Both the position numbers and the translations under genes were made by a program. A stretch of 12,718 bases of DNA from Byssochlamys sp. IMV 00236 (lineage: Eukaryota > Ascomycota > Eurotiomycetes > Eurotiales > Thermoascaceae), in contig MSJH02000058.1 in assembly GCA_001931875.2 (NCBI GenBank), positions 1 through 12,718 on the forward strand. The letters run 5' to 3'. The notes under the pieces were generated by a model, which ran no database searches, had not been told where the DNA came from, and saw only the letters and a list, made by a program, of their open reading frames with translations. The stretch's first letter is position 1. Each line of letters opens with the position of its first letter. Below, in pieces: positions 1-8,096 of this stretch.

Positions 1-42
1 TTTTTTTTTTTTTTCTTTTCTGAAGTTGTCAATACTATTTAC

Positions 43-154
43 TTAGTACATCACCATCAGGTATTTCAAACTTGGTCTTTCCATGTGTATCTGATATGCA
101 TATAAAGCGAATATAACCATCCTTTTTATCCTCTGTGTTATTGACTAAAATCAT
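43..154 (-). CDS. Metallophosphoesterase, first exon only (partial, runs off the left edge)
   Basis: Read on the minus strand from ATG at 154-152, 37 codons are open and contain IRFICISDTHGKT followed by FEIPDGDVL. The SDTH segment is the D-x-H metal-binding motif that opens calcineurin-like metallophosphoesterases, and the following IPDGDVL matches the MPPED1/MPPED2 (239AB) type, where the next conserved block is a HAGD-like motif. The exon most likely ends at base 43, because GTAAAT starts at 42 on the minus strand and the frame otherwise meets a stop two codons later. The rest of the gene lies outside the window, so activity cannot be judged. It is divergent from the RAX1-like gene, with only 118 bp between start codons. 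The family is a phosphodiesterase family known in animals and fungi; the substrate here is unknown. Confidence 0.68.
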
Positions 155-272
155 GCTTTTAAAGAAAAAAAAAAATATATTCACCCCCTCTTTTCTCTTT
201 CCCCCCCTTTTTTTCTTTCTTTCTTTCTTTCTTTCTCTTTTTTATATTTATATTAATTCATATAAGCACCCA
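155..272. promoter_or_regulatory. Short divergent intergenic region with CT-rich tract and TTTC microsatellite
   Basis: The 118 bp between the divergent start codons at 154 (minus) and 273 (plus) must carry both 5' ends. Seen from the plus strand it holds an A-run, C-runs and a (TTTC)n microsatellite at about 211-236. Pyrimidine-rich tracts just upstream of start codons are common in fungal promoters. No clear TATA box or named operator was identified. Confidence 0.5.
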
Positions 273-1282
273 ATGTCACAAGATGTGCATGCTGATTTAC
301 CAACACTAGATCAAGTACTCAGCAGAAAGACATTACCACCAGTCTGTTTATATAACTTTTATATTGTTATGAGAGATAGGCTAAAGATGGAAGAGATACT
401 AGACTTTTATCTAGACTTACAACATCATGAATTATTATGGAGAAAATATGTCAAAGCCATGCATCGTACAGGGCATTTATCTGAGGAAGACCTAAGTGAA
501 GGATATCAATCTCCTAGACTATTGAGTCGTTTATCCCATTCACCTCAACAAGAAGAAGCCGAGAAGATACCCAGTCGTAAAGAGTTGGCAGAATCAGCAC
601 AACGATTATTATTAAGATACCTGGTACCATCTGCAACAAAAGAAGTAACCCAATTACCGCCTGAACTAAGGACATCTCTTGTGAAAGACTTACAAAAGAC
701 TGAAGCGAGAGATGATCCTTTGTTGTTTGCAGAAGCTAAACAGTACACACTTGAGTATATGCAACGATTTGCTTATCCAAAGTTTCTAAGACTAAAAGCA
801 TGGGGGAATGTTACGCTCTATCAGCAGTTGGGAAGATTGGTGGTTGGATTAGTCTGTTTGCTGGCAGCATTGACTACATCACTTTGTTTTATATTCCTAG
901 GCTATCCACAATGGAGCACACGATTTTGGGTAAAAAGATAAAACATAATTCATTCATAGTGGCTCATTTTTATGATATATAGATCCTATTACCTTTTTGG
1001 CTTGGAATCTATAATATGTTGGTATTCTTGACTGGATTAGACCCTCTTTGGGTCCTTGTATTCAATAAGAGGTACACACTCACATTGTTCAATAACACGT
1101 GTATGGTTATAATTATAATTATTATTATTAGTGAGACTACGACATTTAAATTCAACTCAATTAAGCAACCACAAGTCAAACGTATCTTGGTGTCAAGGTC
1201 TATTTGGCAATTAGCTCAGAGTGTTATCATTTCTATCATTTGTACCATTATCTTTTGTGCTATTCCACCTCATCGTCTATAA
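273..1282 (+). CDS. RAX1: Rax1-like RGS-domain protein with three C-terminal membrane segments
   Basis: Exons join 273-929, 983-1071 and 1132-1282, with GT-AG introns of 53 and 60 nt, giving 298 aa. The start at 273 is preferred: the frame is open upstream from 135, but the 46 extra codons only translate the poly-pyrimidine leader. Residues about 15-175 look like an RGS-type fold (FYIVMRDRL, then EEILDFYLDLQHHELLW). Three hydrophobic segments follow, at about 186-211, 220-246 and 273-293. The GLDPL motif, FNKSE and the terminal AIPPHRL are typical of the fungal Rax1 family, which marks bud or polarity sites with Rax2 in yeast. The family tail usually reads PGHRL, here PPHRL. Splicing restores conserved text on both sides of each intron (RFW-ILLPFW and FNK-SE). 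A role in polar growth or septal site marking is inferred. Confidence 0.86.
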
Positions 1283-1360
1283 TCTTACTTTATACGCGTG
1301 TGTAATTAAAATACGTCTATTTTTAATAATGAAAACAAGAATGTTATCCATCATTTTAAA

Positions 1361-1410
1361 GTAGTTGTAGTAGCAGCAGTAGCAGCAGTAGCAGTAGTAG
1401 TAGTAGTAGT
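1361..1410 (+). repeat. AGT/AGC trinucleotide microsatellite upstream of the PKA gene
   Basis: About 50 bp of nearly pure GTA/GCA-phase trinucleotides (AGT and AGC units) lie in the 264-bp space between the Rax1 stop and the PKA start codon. On the plus strand it resembles a polyserine-coding tract, yet it lies outside the supported reading frame. The rest of the 1283-1546 spacer is AT-rich, with T-runs just before the start codon, and I see no gene in it. Confidence 0.85.
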
Positions 1411-1546
1411 GGTGATACTATTTTAGATGTCAAAAGCAGTCATTGAAATTTCATTTTTTTTTTTTTTCCTAGAGAATAAATATGATCATTTTACTGACAT
1501 TTTTCATTCTTTTTCTTTTTTTCTATCATGTCAATTCAAAAAAATA

Positions 1547-2936
1547 ATGTCCTTTCTACACAAGATTATGAATAAAGCGACTAGGCAGAATAGTCAAAGT
1601 AGTAGCAGTAGTAGCACTATGACACAGGATTCAAAACATCAACGGCGGTCTTTCTTTGGATTTGGTGGTACAACACAAGAGGATGATAAAAAACCTAAAA
1701 TGGAACAAGTACCAGTGAGTGATGAAAATACAGGTAAAACAATAAAATAACAAAACGTGTATACATATATATGCTAACATCCCTTCTTTTTTTTAAATAG
1801 ATAAAGGTGTGTAAAATTGACTTATAAATAGTCAATCTAATCTTTATAGTTGTAGAAAGAGAGAAATTACAGCAAAACTATTTAAATTATGATCGACAAA
1901 TACTACAACAACGCAAGAATAAACCTCAATTGAAATTAGATGACTTTAAACTATCGAGAACATTAGGAACAGGCTCATTTGGTAGAGTTCATTTGGCACA
2001 ATCAAAACATAATAATAGGTATTACGCCATCAAAGTTCTTAAAAAGTCTGAAGTTGTACGACTAAAGCAAGTTGAGCACACAAATAATGAAAAACATATT
2101 CTCGAAACAACGGCAAATCCATTCATGGTGAACCTCTGGGGTACATTTCAAGATGATATTTATCTTTACATGGTCATGGATTACGTGCCAGGTGGAGAAT
2201 TATTTAGCATTCTAAGAAAAAATAAGGTACAATTCTAAAAATATATTTATGTCCTGTCAAATGATAACTTAACCTGTTGATATAGCGATTCCCAGATCAC
2301 GTAGCCAGATTTTATGCAGCAGAAGTTGTCTTGGTTATCGAATACCTTCATTCCAAAAAGATCATCTACCGTGATTTGAAACCAGAGAATGTGTTGATTG
2401 ATGTGAATGGACACATAAAGATTACAGATTTTGGATTTGCAAAGTATGTATCTGATATTACATGGACACTTTGTGGAACACCAGATTACTTGGCACCAGA
2501 AGTGATTCAATCCAAAGGATACGGCCCAGCTGTCGATTGGTGGAGTTTGGGTATTTTGATATTTGAAATGTTGGCAGGATATCCACCATTTTATGATGAT
2601 GATCATCTCAAGCTCTATGAAAAAATCATTCAAGGGAGAATTAAATGGCCGGCCTATTTTGATCCTCATGCAAGAGATTTACTCAAACGATTACTCACAG
2701 GTGATCTCAGTAGACGATTCGGAAACCTAAAGGCAGGCGCACAGGACATCAAGGATCATAGATGGTTCAGTGATATTGATTTTGTCAAACTAGCCAACAA
2801 ACAAGTGAAGCCACCTTATGTGCCAAACATAAAAGGAGAAGGAGATTGTTCACATTTTGATAAATATCCAGAAACAAATGAGATATACGGCGCAAATGGA
2901 CCAGATCCTTATAGAGAAAGATTTCTTACTTTTTAA
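1547..2936 (+). CDS. cAMP-dependent protein kinase (PKA) catalytic subunit
   Basis: AGC-family Ser/Thr kinase, the catalytic arm of cAMP signalling. Exons are 1547-1733, possibly 1801-1806, 1850-2226 and 2286-2936, giving 406 aa with the microexon or 404 without. Residues about 1-65 are a Ser-rich basic leader with six AGT/AGC serine codons at 1598-1615. The kinase domain follows: glycine loop GTGSFGRV at 104-111, AIK lysine 126, helix-C Glu145, YRDLKPEN with catalytic Asp220, DFG Asp238, and the activation loop [14 protein letters not shown] with Thr251 at the PKA Thr197 position. The protein ends in RERFLTF, an FxxF hydrophobic tail as in PKA. Start 1547 is chosen because the 40 upstream in-frame codons are T-rich leader; the ATG at 1568 is an alternative. 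All catalytic residues are present. In Mucorales PKA controls dimorphism and germination (family knowledge). The regulatory subunit is not in this window. Confidence 0.93.
1801..1806 (+). other. Candidate 6-nt microexon of the PKA gene
   Basis: The hexamer ATAAAG is preceded by a strong acceptor (T-run then AATAG, ending at 1800) and followed by GTGTGT. Including it makes introns of 67 and 43 nt and inserts Asp-Lys without changing the frame. Skipping it leaves one 116-nt intron (1734-1849), longer than every other intron in this window, and also keeps the frame. Which form is used needs transcript data. Confidence 0.45.
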
Positions 2937-3091
2937 TAGATGTACATACATATTCCTTATAAAAGGATTGAACAGAGACAAGTCCTTTATTTAATATACT
3001 TTTTGCTTCCCCCTTATTCTTCTTTTTTCTGTATTAAATTAATTAAAGTTGACATTTTTCTTAAAGAGTAGATTTTAGCGCAATTGGAACA

Positions 3092-3098
3092 TGAGTCA
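3092..3098 (+). promoter_or_regulatory. TGAGTCA, AP-1/Gcn4-type bZIP site
   Basis: A perfect TGAGTCA heptamer lies 131 bp before the transporter start codon. This is the consensus for AP-1/Gcn4 bZIP factors. A 7-mer can occur by chance, so function is only suggested. Confidence 0.3.
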
Positions 3099-3210
3099 GG
3101 AGACGTTGCTAGGTGACCAAATTGATTGTGCGACACAGCCATTGAAGGAGGGGGAGTGAGAGTAGAACAATACCCAAAAAAAAAGTTGCAGAAAATTATT
3201 TTTTTTTGTT

Positions 3211-3220
3211 GTTACGTAAC
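3211..3220. promoter_or_regulatory. GTTACGTAAC palindrome, ATF/Yap-type bZIP site
   Basis: A perfect 10-bp palindrome containing TTACGTAA, the site favoured by Yap and PAR/ATF bZIP proteins, ends 8 bp before the transporter ATG. It may lie in the 5' UTR rather than the promoter. It is the second bZIP-like site in this spacer. Confidence 0.35.
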
Positions 3221-3228
3221 TTTTTAAC

Positions 3229-4359
3229 ATGAGCCACAGTAGAGAAGAAGAATCAACTGTGGTGTCTATTCCTAATAGTAGCAGTAATGAAACAACCCCT
3301 TTAATTACCAAGCAACAACAACAACAACATAATAGAAAAAGAGAATTGCTTGGGTTACTGTACATGACCCTTTCTGCTCTTGGCTTTTCTACCATGTCAC
3401 TATTTGTTAAATTAAGTGGATCAAGCTTTCCTTCATTTGAAATTGTCTTTGCTAGATCTATTGTTCAAGCAGTACTTGGTTTATTGATCTGCATAGTGTT
3501 AAAAATAGACCCTTTGGGTAACAAAAACATTCGTGGGTGGCTATTTTTGAGAGGTTTTGCAGGAACTGTGGGTCTCAGCTTATTCTATTTTAGTATCACA
3601 CAGCTACCATTGGCTGATGCAACAGGTATACGATTCACATATCTATTACTTTTTCAGTTTATCAACATTTTCGTGTAGTTGTCTTTTTCTTAGGACCATC
3701 ATTTACTGCTATTTTAGCTGCCATTGTTCTCGGAGAAGCCTTTACGCTGTTTGACGGCATCTGCTCTGTGGCATGTCTTGCAGGTGTTGTTTTGGTATCA
3801 AAGCCTCAATTCTTATTTGGTGGCGATGACAAGGAAAGCAAGGACGTGAGTGAATGGGCCAGACTTTTTGCTATCTTTTGTGCTCTTCTTGGTGCAGTCA
3901 TGTCTGCTATTGCTTACGTTACTGTCCGCAAGATTGGAAAGGGTGCGCATTTTATGGTACACGTTGTTTATTTTGGGGCCATTTCTTCCGCCTTTAGCTT
4001 GGTGGGCATGTTTGCCTTTCAAAAACCAGTGGCTCCCCATGGCATGAGTGAATACAATATGTTGTTGCTTGTGGGTATTACTGCTTTTATTGGTCAATGC
4101 TTCTTAAATCAAGGGTAAGTATTCTTAATGCTTCTATAATATACATCTCAATTAATAACTTTGATTTAGATTACAAATGGCTCCTGCTGGTCCAGGCACT
4201 CTTATGCGTATGAATGATGTCGTATTCGCATTTATATTCGGAATATTCATATTACACGAGTATCCAGATATATACAGTATCTCTGGTGCAGTAATCATTG
4301 TATTAATGACTTCAGCAATGGGTATCCATAAAGTATATTCACATTCAAAACAAAAATAA
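3229..4359 (+). CDS. EamA-domain (DMT superfamily) transporter, SLC35G-like
   Basis: Exons 3229-3625, 3679-4114 and 4170-4359, with introns of 53 and 55 nt, give 340 aa. The first intron uses the acceptor at 3678, not the CAG at 3658, because only this restores ADATVVFFLGPSF, the conserved end of the first EamA repeat. About ten hydrophobic helices are visible in two repeats, the first opening with LLGLLYMTLSALGFSTMSLF and the second with FAIFCALLGAVMSAIAYV. Late motifs are NQGLQMAPAGPG and ILHEYPD. The soluble N-terminus has Ser and Gln runs (five CAA codons at 3313-3327) and ETTPLI, which fits an acidic dileucine signal for vacuolar or endosomal sorting. Homologues move small metabolites; the substrate cannot be read from sequence. 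The stop overlaps an AATAAA. Confidence 0.88.
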
Positions 4360-4704
4360 ACAAGGCCTTACACATTAGTGAAGGCAATAGACACAATAAG
4401 AAAGATAATTCATTACGTTGGTATCACAACTGGCGGATGTACGAAAAGTGAAACAAGCAATCTTTTTTATGCAAAATATTGACCTTTATGGCGTACCAAC
4501 AGCTTTAGTTTCCAGTTGATGCATATAAGAATAACCTCTACTCAAGCTCATACAGTTGATAATCATAATTAACAATGAAAAGATTATTTTCATGTGAGTA
4601 TTCATTGTTCTTTTGGTAACATCAAGCATCTCTTTCCCGTCCTGACAGGACCAATTTTTGGTATAATTTTTGTACCCTTTGTATATTTTCTTTTTTCTTT
4701 TATT
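4360..4704. other. Spacer between transporter and BIR gene, no gene recognised
   Basis: These 345 bp hold a small inverted repeat just after the transporter stop (GCCTT 4365-4369 with AAGGC 4380-4384), a 7-bp inverted repeat ATGAAAA/TTTTCAT at 4575-4593, and a T-rich leader into the BIR start. An ATG at 4575 gives only 14 codons and could act as an upstream ORF. The frame from 4594 is open into the BIR first exon, but its part before 4705 resembles leader sequence. Confidence 0.5.
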
Positions 4705-6908
4705 ATGAATCTTTTTGAAAATCGTGTTGAATCATTCCATAACAACACTGTAAAATGGCCTCATACGCAAAAGAACTTTCACAAGCCAGAAACTGTAATA
4801 TTTAAACATTCACTCTACACAATCGTTAACTGATAAAGAAGGGGAGAGAACCCTTTTTGTAGTTTGCGAGAGCCGGTCTTTACTTTACACGCAGACCTAA
4901 AATGACAGACACTTTAAAATGCTTTCTATGCAAAGTTGAATTAAGTCAATGGAAGCAAGGACAATCACCATTCACCCGTCATGCTTATGAATCACCAGAT
5001 TGTCCTTGGGTTGTGCTTGATTTTCCAGACAATCCTTCTCATGATCTTGATGTTGATCAGACAACTGCAAAGGGGACACGCATGCGGTCTATGCGATTAG
5101 CGACTTTTACAAGACATAACTATTGGCCACCAAAGAAAAAAGTTCAGAAGGCACTGCCGTCTGCTACCAAGGTAACCGAAAAACAAAAGAAGCTTCAACA
5201 GAATGCTTGAGCTAAAGTGTCCTAGATTGCAAATGCTGGTTTCTATTTTGCTCCTACCCGAGAACACCCAACGAGAGTAAAATGTCCTTATTGCCACTCA
5301 GAGATAATGGACCCTAGTGAGGTTGAAGATGTTATGTAAGTTTGTGTATACATAAATTTATGTACAAGTAATTCATTAAAACCTGTTTATTTAGCGAAGA
5401 GCATAAGAAACTAAACAAAGAATGTATCTTTTTTAAAAATACTAGAAGCAGTAGAAGCAGGTTATCATTAGCTACATCAGAGGCTCGTAGTGCAGTGTCG
5501 GCTTCAAAGGTATACTTGATGTATGCATATACCAGATTTGTTTATCTAAAAGGGGAAGAATAGGATAATCCATCATCAGAAGCCAATCCTGAAAATGATA
5601 TTTGGAGTATTGATACAACCTTCACTCCTGCACCAAAATTGACCAGAAAAGGTCATCTAGTCACTTATTCAAAGAGAGAGTCGCGTAAGAGGCGTGATAC
5701 AGGTTTCAGCTCTTCATCAAAAAGTATCTCTAAAAAAAGTAAAGATGTCAAACGTCCAAAGATAATAGTGCATGAAACGAGTCCAAGTCCCAGTGACACA
5801 ACCAACGATAGCAATAGCGATAAACCTATAATACAGAATGTTCCTAGTCAACAAAAGAAGTTGTCTACATTTATTCCCACACATACCACTCATGCTGACA
5901 CAAGTATGGATGAGCCTTCGGACAACATTTTTGCTTCAAGGACAACCAGCCCTGGCCGATCAAAAGTAAAGGTTCTAAAACAGATTGACGACAATCAAGA
6001 AGAGGTAACAGATGCATATAAACTTTGAGCTTGTGATTAACCCAAATTTGCATTAGCCTATCATACCCATCAAAAAAGATAAAGGAAAGGGCCGACAAAT
6101 AGAACCCACCATGGCATCTATCCGACCATTGGTAAAGAAAAACTTGAGTCTTTCAAAGAATAAAAAAAGCACAAATGATCCATACATACTCATCAACGAC
6201 CCTTCATCTCATCAACCTGTTGGCAGTAGCAGTAGTACTAGTAGCAGCCATGGTAGCAACAGCAGTAGTACTGGTATTAGCAATAGCCACCCATTCCATC
6301 ATGTTATACCGACACCCCCACATAGTCAGACATTGCTCTCAAGAGACATTGAACCATTAGATGATCTAGGGAACCAGCAAAGTGGTGCATATGTGTTTGA
6401 TGTCGAGTCTCTGGATGATGAGACAACATCTATTCAGCAGTTGAATGAACCATTGCAGTTTATGCAATCTACACCAGCTCAAAGTTCACAGATGGAGGTT
6501 GATGCGCATGACATCTTTGGAAGCCGTCCGTGCTCGCCTATAGAACCCAAGAATGGAACGATCCAAGGTTCGATTGGGGATACACCTGTGACGTCCTATG
6601 GAGAAGAGGGAGGACGTACAAGAAGGCTGATTACATTTGAAGAAGGTGAAGCAAAGTTAATACGACATTGGTCGCCGTCTACCTCACCAAGCGTACCTGC
6701 TTTGAATATGCATGAAGAGCATGTTAATGATGAAATGATGATCGAGCTTGATGACGAGCAAAAGAAAATGACAGTTGAGCAGTACACCCTTTCTTTGATT
6801 GAACAAAGCATTCAGATCATAAAGGAAAAGGGATATGAGAAGATTGAACAGATTGAGAAAGAAGCAGAGCGTAGACGACGGGAGATATTGTCTAGACAAT
6901 TGCTATAG
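4705..6908 (+). CDS. BIR1: Bir1/survivin-like protein with two BIR domains (chromosomal passenger complex)
   Basis: Six exons (4705-4794, 4863-5171, 5226-5335, 5395-5509, 5564-6004, 6057-6908) give 638 aa; introns are 52-68 nt, all GT-AG. The first exon matters: it supplies the RVESF and KWPH half of BIR1, which splices to ARAGLYF and CFLC in exon 2. Starting at the ATG at 4902 would halve the domain. BIR1 (about 7-77) has C50, C53, H70, C77. BIR2 (about 108-182) has C153, C156, H173, C180. Both fit C-x2-C-x16-H-x6-C. BIR2 lacks the Trp that normally follows the second Cys. The long middle is Ser-rich and disordered with many SP/TP sites and basic patches (KRESRKRR). Residues about 593-638 form a charged amphipathic helix. 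Fungal Bir1 acts with Aurora, INCENP and borealin at centromeres (family knowledge). An alternative function as a caspase inhibitor is unlikely. Confidence 0.88.
6225..6272 (+). repeat. AGC/AGT serine-coding repeat inside the BIR gene
   Basis: An imperfect trinucleotide tract, mostly AGT and AGC, encodes a polyserine stretch broken by Thr, His, Gly and Asn in the disordered middle of the Bir1-like protein. It uses the same unit as the repeats at 1361-1410 and 1598-1615. Confidence 0.8.
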
Positions 6909-7139
6909 CTATCTTACGAATATGCATATGCATTGATTGTATTGACAGAGTCTTGTTTACATAACCTTCATCGAACATACAGAATTTGCCTTATTGATGA
7001 CTTTAAGAGAATAAAATAAAACTTTAATCAGTCCATGCTTAAGTTAAAGATATAACAAATATACTATAAACACAAAAAATGACTCAATCACTCTTTTTAC
7101 AGTAGCTTTTATTATACAAGCATTTAAGTTCGTCCTACC
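6909..7139. other. 3' flank of the BIR gene up to the element remnant
   Basis: AT-rich sequence without a coding frame that I can support. It holds the BIR polyadenylation signal and then passes into the mobile-element region. The exact left edge of the element cannot be placed. Confidence 0.5.
7010..7020 (+). terminator. Tandem AATAAA polyadenylation signal of the BIR gene
   Basis: Two overlapping AATAAA hexamers sit about 100 bp after the BIR stop codon, a fitting distance for 3' end formation. Confidence 0.5.
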
Positions 7140-7953
7140 TACAATTGGACACCTTCGCCCATCCTCTCTGAGGTTCTGTCTTTGGGTAAGGCTATTTTTG
7201 CTACACCAGCCCTCTCAGATGATCAACGTGCAAAAATCATCGAGCGATATCCAACCATAGAAAATGTTCAATATCAACCGCCGAATACGATTCCAGATGC
7301 TGCTCATCGTATGAAGCCACTACAAACAAAACAAGATATGGCCCTCAAACGCCTTCAATATTTGATCTCGGGTATCTTTCGTCCTCTTAACATATTCGAT
7401 CATGAAATCAGCTTGGACAATGGGAATGCTAACATTCAAAGATATTTAACCATCTTAGCCGATTGTCGCACCTTATTGCTCAATCTCTCCTCACAAGTCA
7501 ACGATATGCGTAATACTCTGGCCTTTCAAACGATCAATCCCACCTTCAAGTCGACAGCTGCTCCAACCAAAAGTTATACGATGTCCCTTGCCGATTTTCA
7601 AGCAGCCCTTCGGACTCTCCTGATACACTGTTTCTGCACTCTTACGCTCCGCTCAAACCGCTCAGTGTTCGTACTGTTCAACGTTGGATCGGCAAGCTTG
7701 TCAGATATCCACAACAGAACCATGTGTTTCTCTCCGGTCCATCGCTTCATCTCTCGCTCTTAAAGCAGGTATTCCTAAAGATGATATTGTCACCATGGGC
7801 AACTGGTCTCCCTCCGCTGTCTTTGAAAATCACTATCGCCGGGAACGTCTCTCTCAATTCGATTTTTCCAACACGCTGATTGATATTGACGATGCTATTG
7901 ACGAAGATGACGACCAGTTCTTTGATGCGGAAGATAATATGACATGCGATTGA
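7140..7953 (+). pseudogene. Degenerate tyrosine-recombinase element (DIRS/Crypton-like), internally deleted
   Basis: Three frames are needed. Up to about 7610 one frame reads a gag-like or ORF1-like segment (ATPALSDDQR, ERYPTIE, then RPLNIFDHE and TILADCRTLLL). From about 7616 a second frame reads LFLHSYAPLKPLSV and TVQRWIGKLV, the core of a tyrosine recombinase. From about 7730 a third frame reads SLRSIASSLALKAG, GNWSPSAVFENHYRRE and an acidic tail to the stop at 7951-7953. The Arg of the H-x-x-R box and a likely nucleophilic Tyr (NHYRRE) are present, but the residue three before that Arg is Val, not His. No reverse transcriptase or RNase H lies between the segments, so a DIRS-type copy would have lost them. 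A Crypton-like source is the alternative. The element is not functional as read. Confidence 0.65.
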
Positions 7954-8096
7954 ACCAAGTAGACTATTTCTCTGGATCAGCAAATCATATTTTGTATTTT
8001 CATGTCTAACCTAGTAAGTGTTGTCACCTGCTTAGAAATCACGTCGTTCCTTGGCACTCGAAAAAATATACAATAAGATCGAGTTCCTTTCTTCCA

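Larger units (their letters stand above)
2937..3228. promoter_or_regulatory. PKA 3' flank and transporter promoter
   Basis: This 292-bp spacer between the PKA stop and the transporter start holds AT-rich 3' flank (TTATAAAAGGATT around 2957-2969, and ATTAATTAA), then a GC-richer block at about 3080-3165 with ATTGG (an inverted CCAAT box) near 3083, then an A/T-rich leader. No RNA gene or coding exon was recognised. Two bZIP-like sites are listed separately. Confidence 0.5.

Noticed and set aside
1..14. Poly-T run at the left edge
   Set aside because: It lies in what is probably the first intron of the minus-strand gene, and the window cut may exaggerate its importance. No function is claimed.
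2247..2669. Minus-strand open frame of 140 codons
   Set aside because: It lies opposite the PKA catalytic exon, which carries all the kinase motifs. It is a shadow.
4575..4648. Exon and intron upstream of the BIR gene (ATG 4575, GTGAGT 4594, acceptor 4648)
   Set aside because: Splicing these sites creates a TGA at the junction. The start at 4705 already gives a complete BIR1.
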